Source: Flavobacterium tegetincola DSM 22377
Lineage (GTDB): Bacteria > Bacteroidota > Bacteroidia > Flavobacteriales > Flavobacteriaceae
Direction: 5' to 3'
Assembly: GCF_000425485.1 (NCBI RefSeq)
Contig: NZ_AUDN01000030.1
Span: 1-37,686, forward strand
Length of the DNA stretch: 37,686 nt
The position numbers and the translations under genes are program-made. This document shows, one piece after another, positions 35,881 to 37,686 of this stretch; position 1 is the first letter of the stretch; every line of letters starts with the position of its first letter. Under the pieces are notes generated by a model. It had not been told where the DNA came from, did not search any database, and worked only from the letters and a program-made list of their open reading frames with translations.

Positions 35881-36915
35881 ATGAGAAATTCATTAGCAAT
35901 GGAAAAGTTACAACATTACAATTGGAGCAACGGCGAAGTAGGCAACAGCATTACTGTAAATGATGGCGGTGCTTTTAGTGTTACTGCAAGTACTGGAGGA
36001 GGCTGCTCATTTACTAAACAAATTGATGTGCCAAAAAGTCCTGAAAACTATATGTGGATATTTCCTACAGGTTGCTATACAGACTGTATCAGAAAAGGAA
36101 ATTATCTAATAGGGCCTTTATTACCACTACAAAATTGGAGTTGGAACAACAATGGGCAATCCGTTTCTTCAGGAAGTGGTTTTGAAAGTCCTTTCACTTT
36201 GTATTCAAATGGCAATTATTCGATGACGATCAATACAGGAACATGTGATTTAGATTCGGGAGTATTGAGTTTTTCAAATAATAGGTGTGGTGATTGCGAA
36301 ATAAAAGGCGTCAAGATTGAGGACTTCAAAAAGGTTGAAGCTCCATACTGCGCATTTACACAAACACTAGTTATTTTTAGTAATTCACTTCAGCCGTTTC
36401 AAGCCACTATTAGTGATCCGTTAAACCATGTTTTAATAATTCCTGGAACTTTTACGCTCAATTACGGACCGAATGTAATTCAAATAACAATGATTCCTCA
36501 AAGTCCATTTATGGGAGGAACTACCACCTTGAGAATACACGGCCAAATCCCTGAAAAAGAGGGAATGATTGATTGTGAATATATGTTTCCAATTAAAATT
36601 CCGTATTGCGAAAACGAACAATACAGGAAAAATAACGTGGAAGATACCGATAACACAAACACAGCTATTTCTAAAAATTGTACGCTCTATCCAAATCCAG
36701 CCTCTGGCACGGTTCAAGTAAAGTATGATTTAGTCGTATCAAATGCAACGGTGGAATTGTACGATTTAATGGGGCGTTTGTTGAGCCAAAAAGCATTGGT
36801 TGGTGCACAAGGTACTGCTACGCTAAACATTAGCACTTATGTTGCTGGCGTTTATATGGTAGCAATCAGAAACGAAAATCAAATATTATATCAACAAAAA
36901 TTAATTATTAAATAA
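35881..36915 (+). pseudogene. Orphan C-terminal piece of a PKD-type T9SS protein (piece 2)
   Basis: This 344-codon frame begins three bases after the TAG of the RCC1 gene and in the same frame. Eleven unmatched residues (MRNSLAMEKLQ) lead into HYNWSNGEVGNSITVNDGG. It then matches piece 1 almost base for base (33349-33720 against 35911-36290) and, more distantly, the giant protein. It ends in a type 2 sorting domain (YPNPASGTVQVKYDL, ELYDLMGRLLSQ) nearly identical in DNA to that of the 28830 gene. It has no signal peptide, so it is probably a truncated copy. Confidence 0.75.
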
Positions 36916-36929
36916 TTTAAGTAACTTAC

Positions 36930-36980
36930 CCTTTCCTAGCATACTCTCCCGAAACTTCGGGAGGAATGAGGAATCTAACC
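36930..36980. repeat. CTCC/GGAG intergenic repeat, copy 5 (diverged)
   Basis: CTCCCGAAACTTCGGGAG (36946-36963) forms the stem, followed by GAATGAGGAATCTAACC, which corresponds to GGTGAGGATTCTAACC in the other copies. Confidence 0.65.
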
Positions 36981-36982
36981 CA

Positions 36983-37010
36983 AGAGGCAGGCGCTGCCTG
37001 CCTCTTTTTT
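36983..37010 (+). terminator. terminator-like hairpin just before a start codon
   Basis: AGAGGCAGGC (36983-36992) pairs with GCCTGCCTCT (36996-37005) and the T-run ends at 37010. ATG 37024 follows 13 bases later. Confidence 0.85.
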
Positions 37011-37023
37011 AAATAACTACAAT

Positions 37024-37476
37024 ATGAAAAAACTTTTACTTAGTGCATTATTATCACTTTCCACACTCTTTTCTAATGCGCAATGTTATGAAAATTTAAA
37101 ATTTGGTGGTACTCACACAATTGGTTTAAAATCAGACGGTACACTTTGGGGTTGGGGCATGGCCGACTGGGGCCAGTTAGCCAATACCAATTTTACACAA
37201 CCAAATCCTGGTCAAATAACTTCAATTACAAATATTCAGAGTTATTACGTTGGTGTTATTAATACTTTTGTTATTAAAATCGATGGTACCCTTTGGGGAG
37301 CAGGTAGCAATCTGAATGGCTCGCTAGGGGTGAATGCAACCGCACAATATTTTAAGACTTTTCAACAAATAACTACAGCTAACAGCCAAGGTTTCGTTGC
37401 GTTCGGAGAACGAACAATGAACCCTGTGTTGAACGGAACCGATTACATGCCGTCAACACTTATGGAGTTATCGTAA
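37024..37476 (+). pseudogene. Truncated RCC1-type gene (group II), cut after blade 2
   Basis: The signal peptide (MKKLLLSALLSLSTLFSNAQ) and the first two blades match the other group II genes up to FQQITTA. From about 37382 the sequence is unrelated. The frame runs on for some 30 foreign codons (NSQGFVAFGERTMN...) to TAA at 37474-37476. No further blades or sorting domain remain, so the product could be exported to the periplasm but not by the T9SS. Confidence 0.8.
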
Positions 37477-37495
37477 AGCGTTTTGAAGAATATCA

Positions 37496-37521
37496 AGAGG
37501 ATTAGATGATCCTCTTTTTTT
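37496..37521 (+). terminator. terminator after the truncated gene
   Basis: AGAGGAT (37496-37502) pairs with ATCCTCT (37509-37515) and seven Ts run from 37515 to 37521. It lies 20 bases past the stop codon, in the unrelated DNA. Confidence 0.75.
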
Positions 37522-37686
37522 ATGCAGTAAAATCTGGATCATTTTTTAGTGTTTACCTTCACTTTTGAGCACAGTGCCCTTACCCATTCCAAGTTAATTT
37601 TGGTGGGACTTTGCCTTTTGGCTAACGCCAAGATACCAAGCCGGTGGACCTCTGGTATCAAAAACCAATATCGTATGCAGGTTGCC
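37522..37686. other. unassigned tail with nested inverted repeats
   Basis: On the minus strand a 48-codon frame is open from the window edge to TGA at 37539-37541 (reading ...RYWFLIPEVHRLG...), but I recognise no family. The plus strand contains TTGGC/GCCAA and GATACCA/TGGTATC inverted repeats in a row (about 37618-37659). Base composition is less AT-rich than that of the array. It could be the edge of a mobile element. Confidence 0.35.

Overview
The window looks like chromosomal DNA of a Flavobacteriaceae bacterium, probably Flavobacterium or a close relative. It is AT-rich, and start codons lack Shine-Dalgarno sequences. At least nine complete or partial genes end in type IX secretion (T9SS, type A) C-terminal domains, and there is a DesK/NarL-type TPR lipoprotein kinase typical of Bacteroidetes. 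I see no rRNA, tRNA, CRISPR array or complete insertion sequence.

Region 1 (about 0.5-11.4 kb, all minus strand) is a potassium-uptake locus. Read in transcription order it holds a sigma-54-dependent response regulator, a terminator, two related small soluble proteins with a 27-residue membrane peptide between them, kdpF, kdpA, kdpB, kdpC, a second terminator, a beta-barrel porin, a short KdpD made only of the sensor and USP domains, and a separate HAMP-PAS histidine kinase. No KdpE is present, so the NtrC-type regulator is the likely replacement. The locus is bracketed by two direct copies of a degenerate repeat with a 259-bp internal period (about 116-500 and 11731-12115).

Region 2 (11.4-17.6 kb) has a 1.8-kb gene-free stretch with short hairpin repeats. 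It is followed by a TPR sensor kinase, a small lipoprotein, a LytTR regulator whose receiver lacks the phosphoacceptor Asp, and a divergent NarL/LuxR-type regulator that could partner the kinase.

Region 3 (17.6-37.5 kb, all plus strand) is a cluster of secreted surface-protein genes. A 1681-residue PKD/Ig-like protein with a T9SS signal comes first. Next is a tandem array of seven-bladed RCC1-type propellers (seven complete or nearly complete, plus one cut off after two blades), one different beta-propeller protein, and two orphan C-terminal pieces of a PKD-type protein. The array is mosaic: signal peptides, propeller bodies and two types of T9SS sorting domain occur in different combinations, with breakpoints at module borders. 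One copy has a nonsense codon in blade 5, one is frameshifted at a run of ten G, and the last is cut after blade 2 and joined to unrelated DNA. The leaders between genes are of two repeated kinds: a 7-bp tandem repeat with four or six units, and a hairpin repeat ending in a terminator-like stem 12-13 bases before the next ATG. This mosaic, possibly phase-variable T9SS array is the most interesting content of the window.
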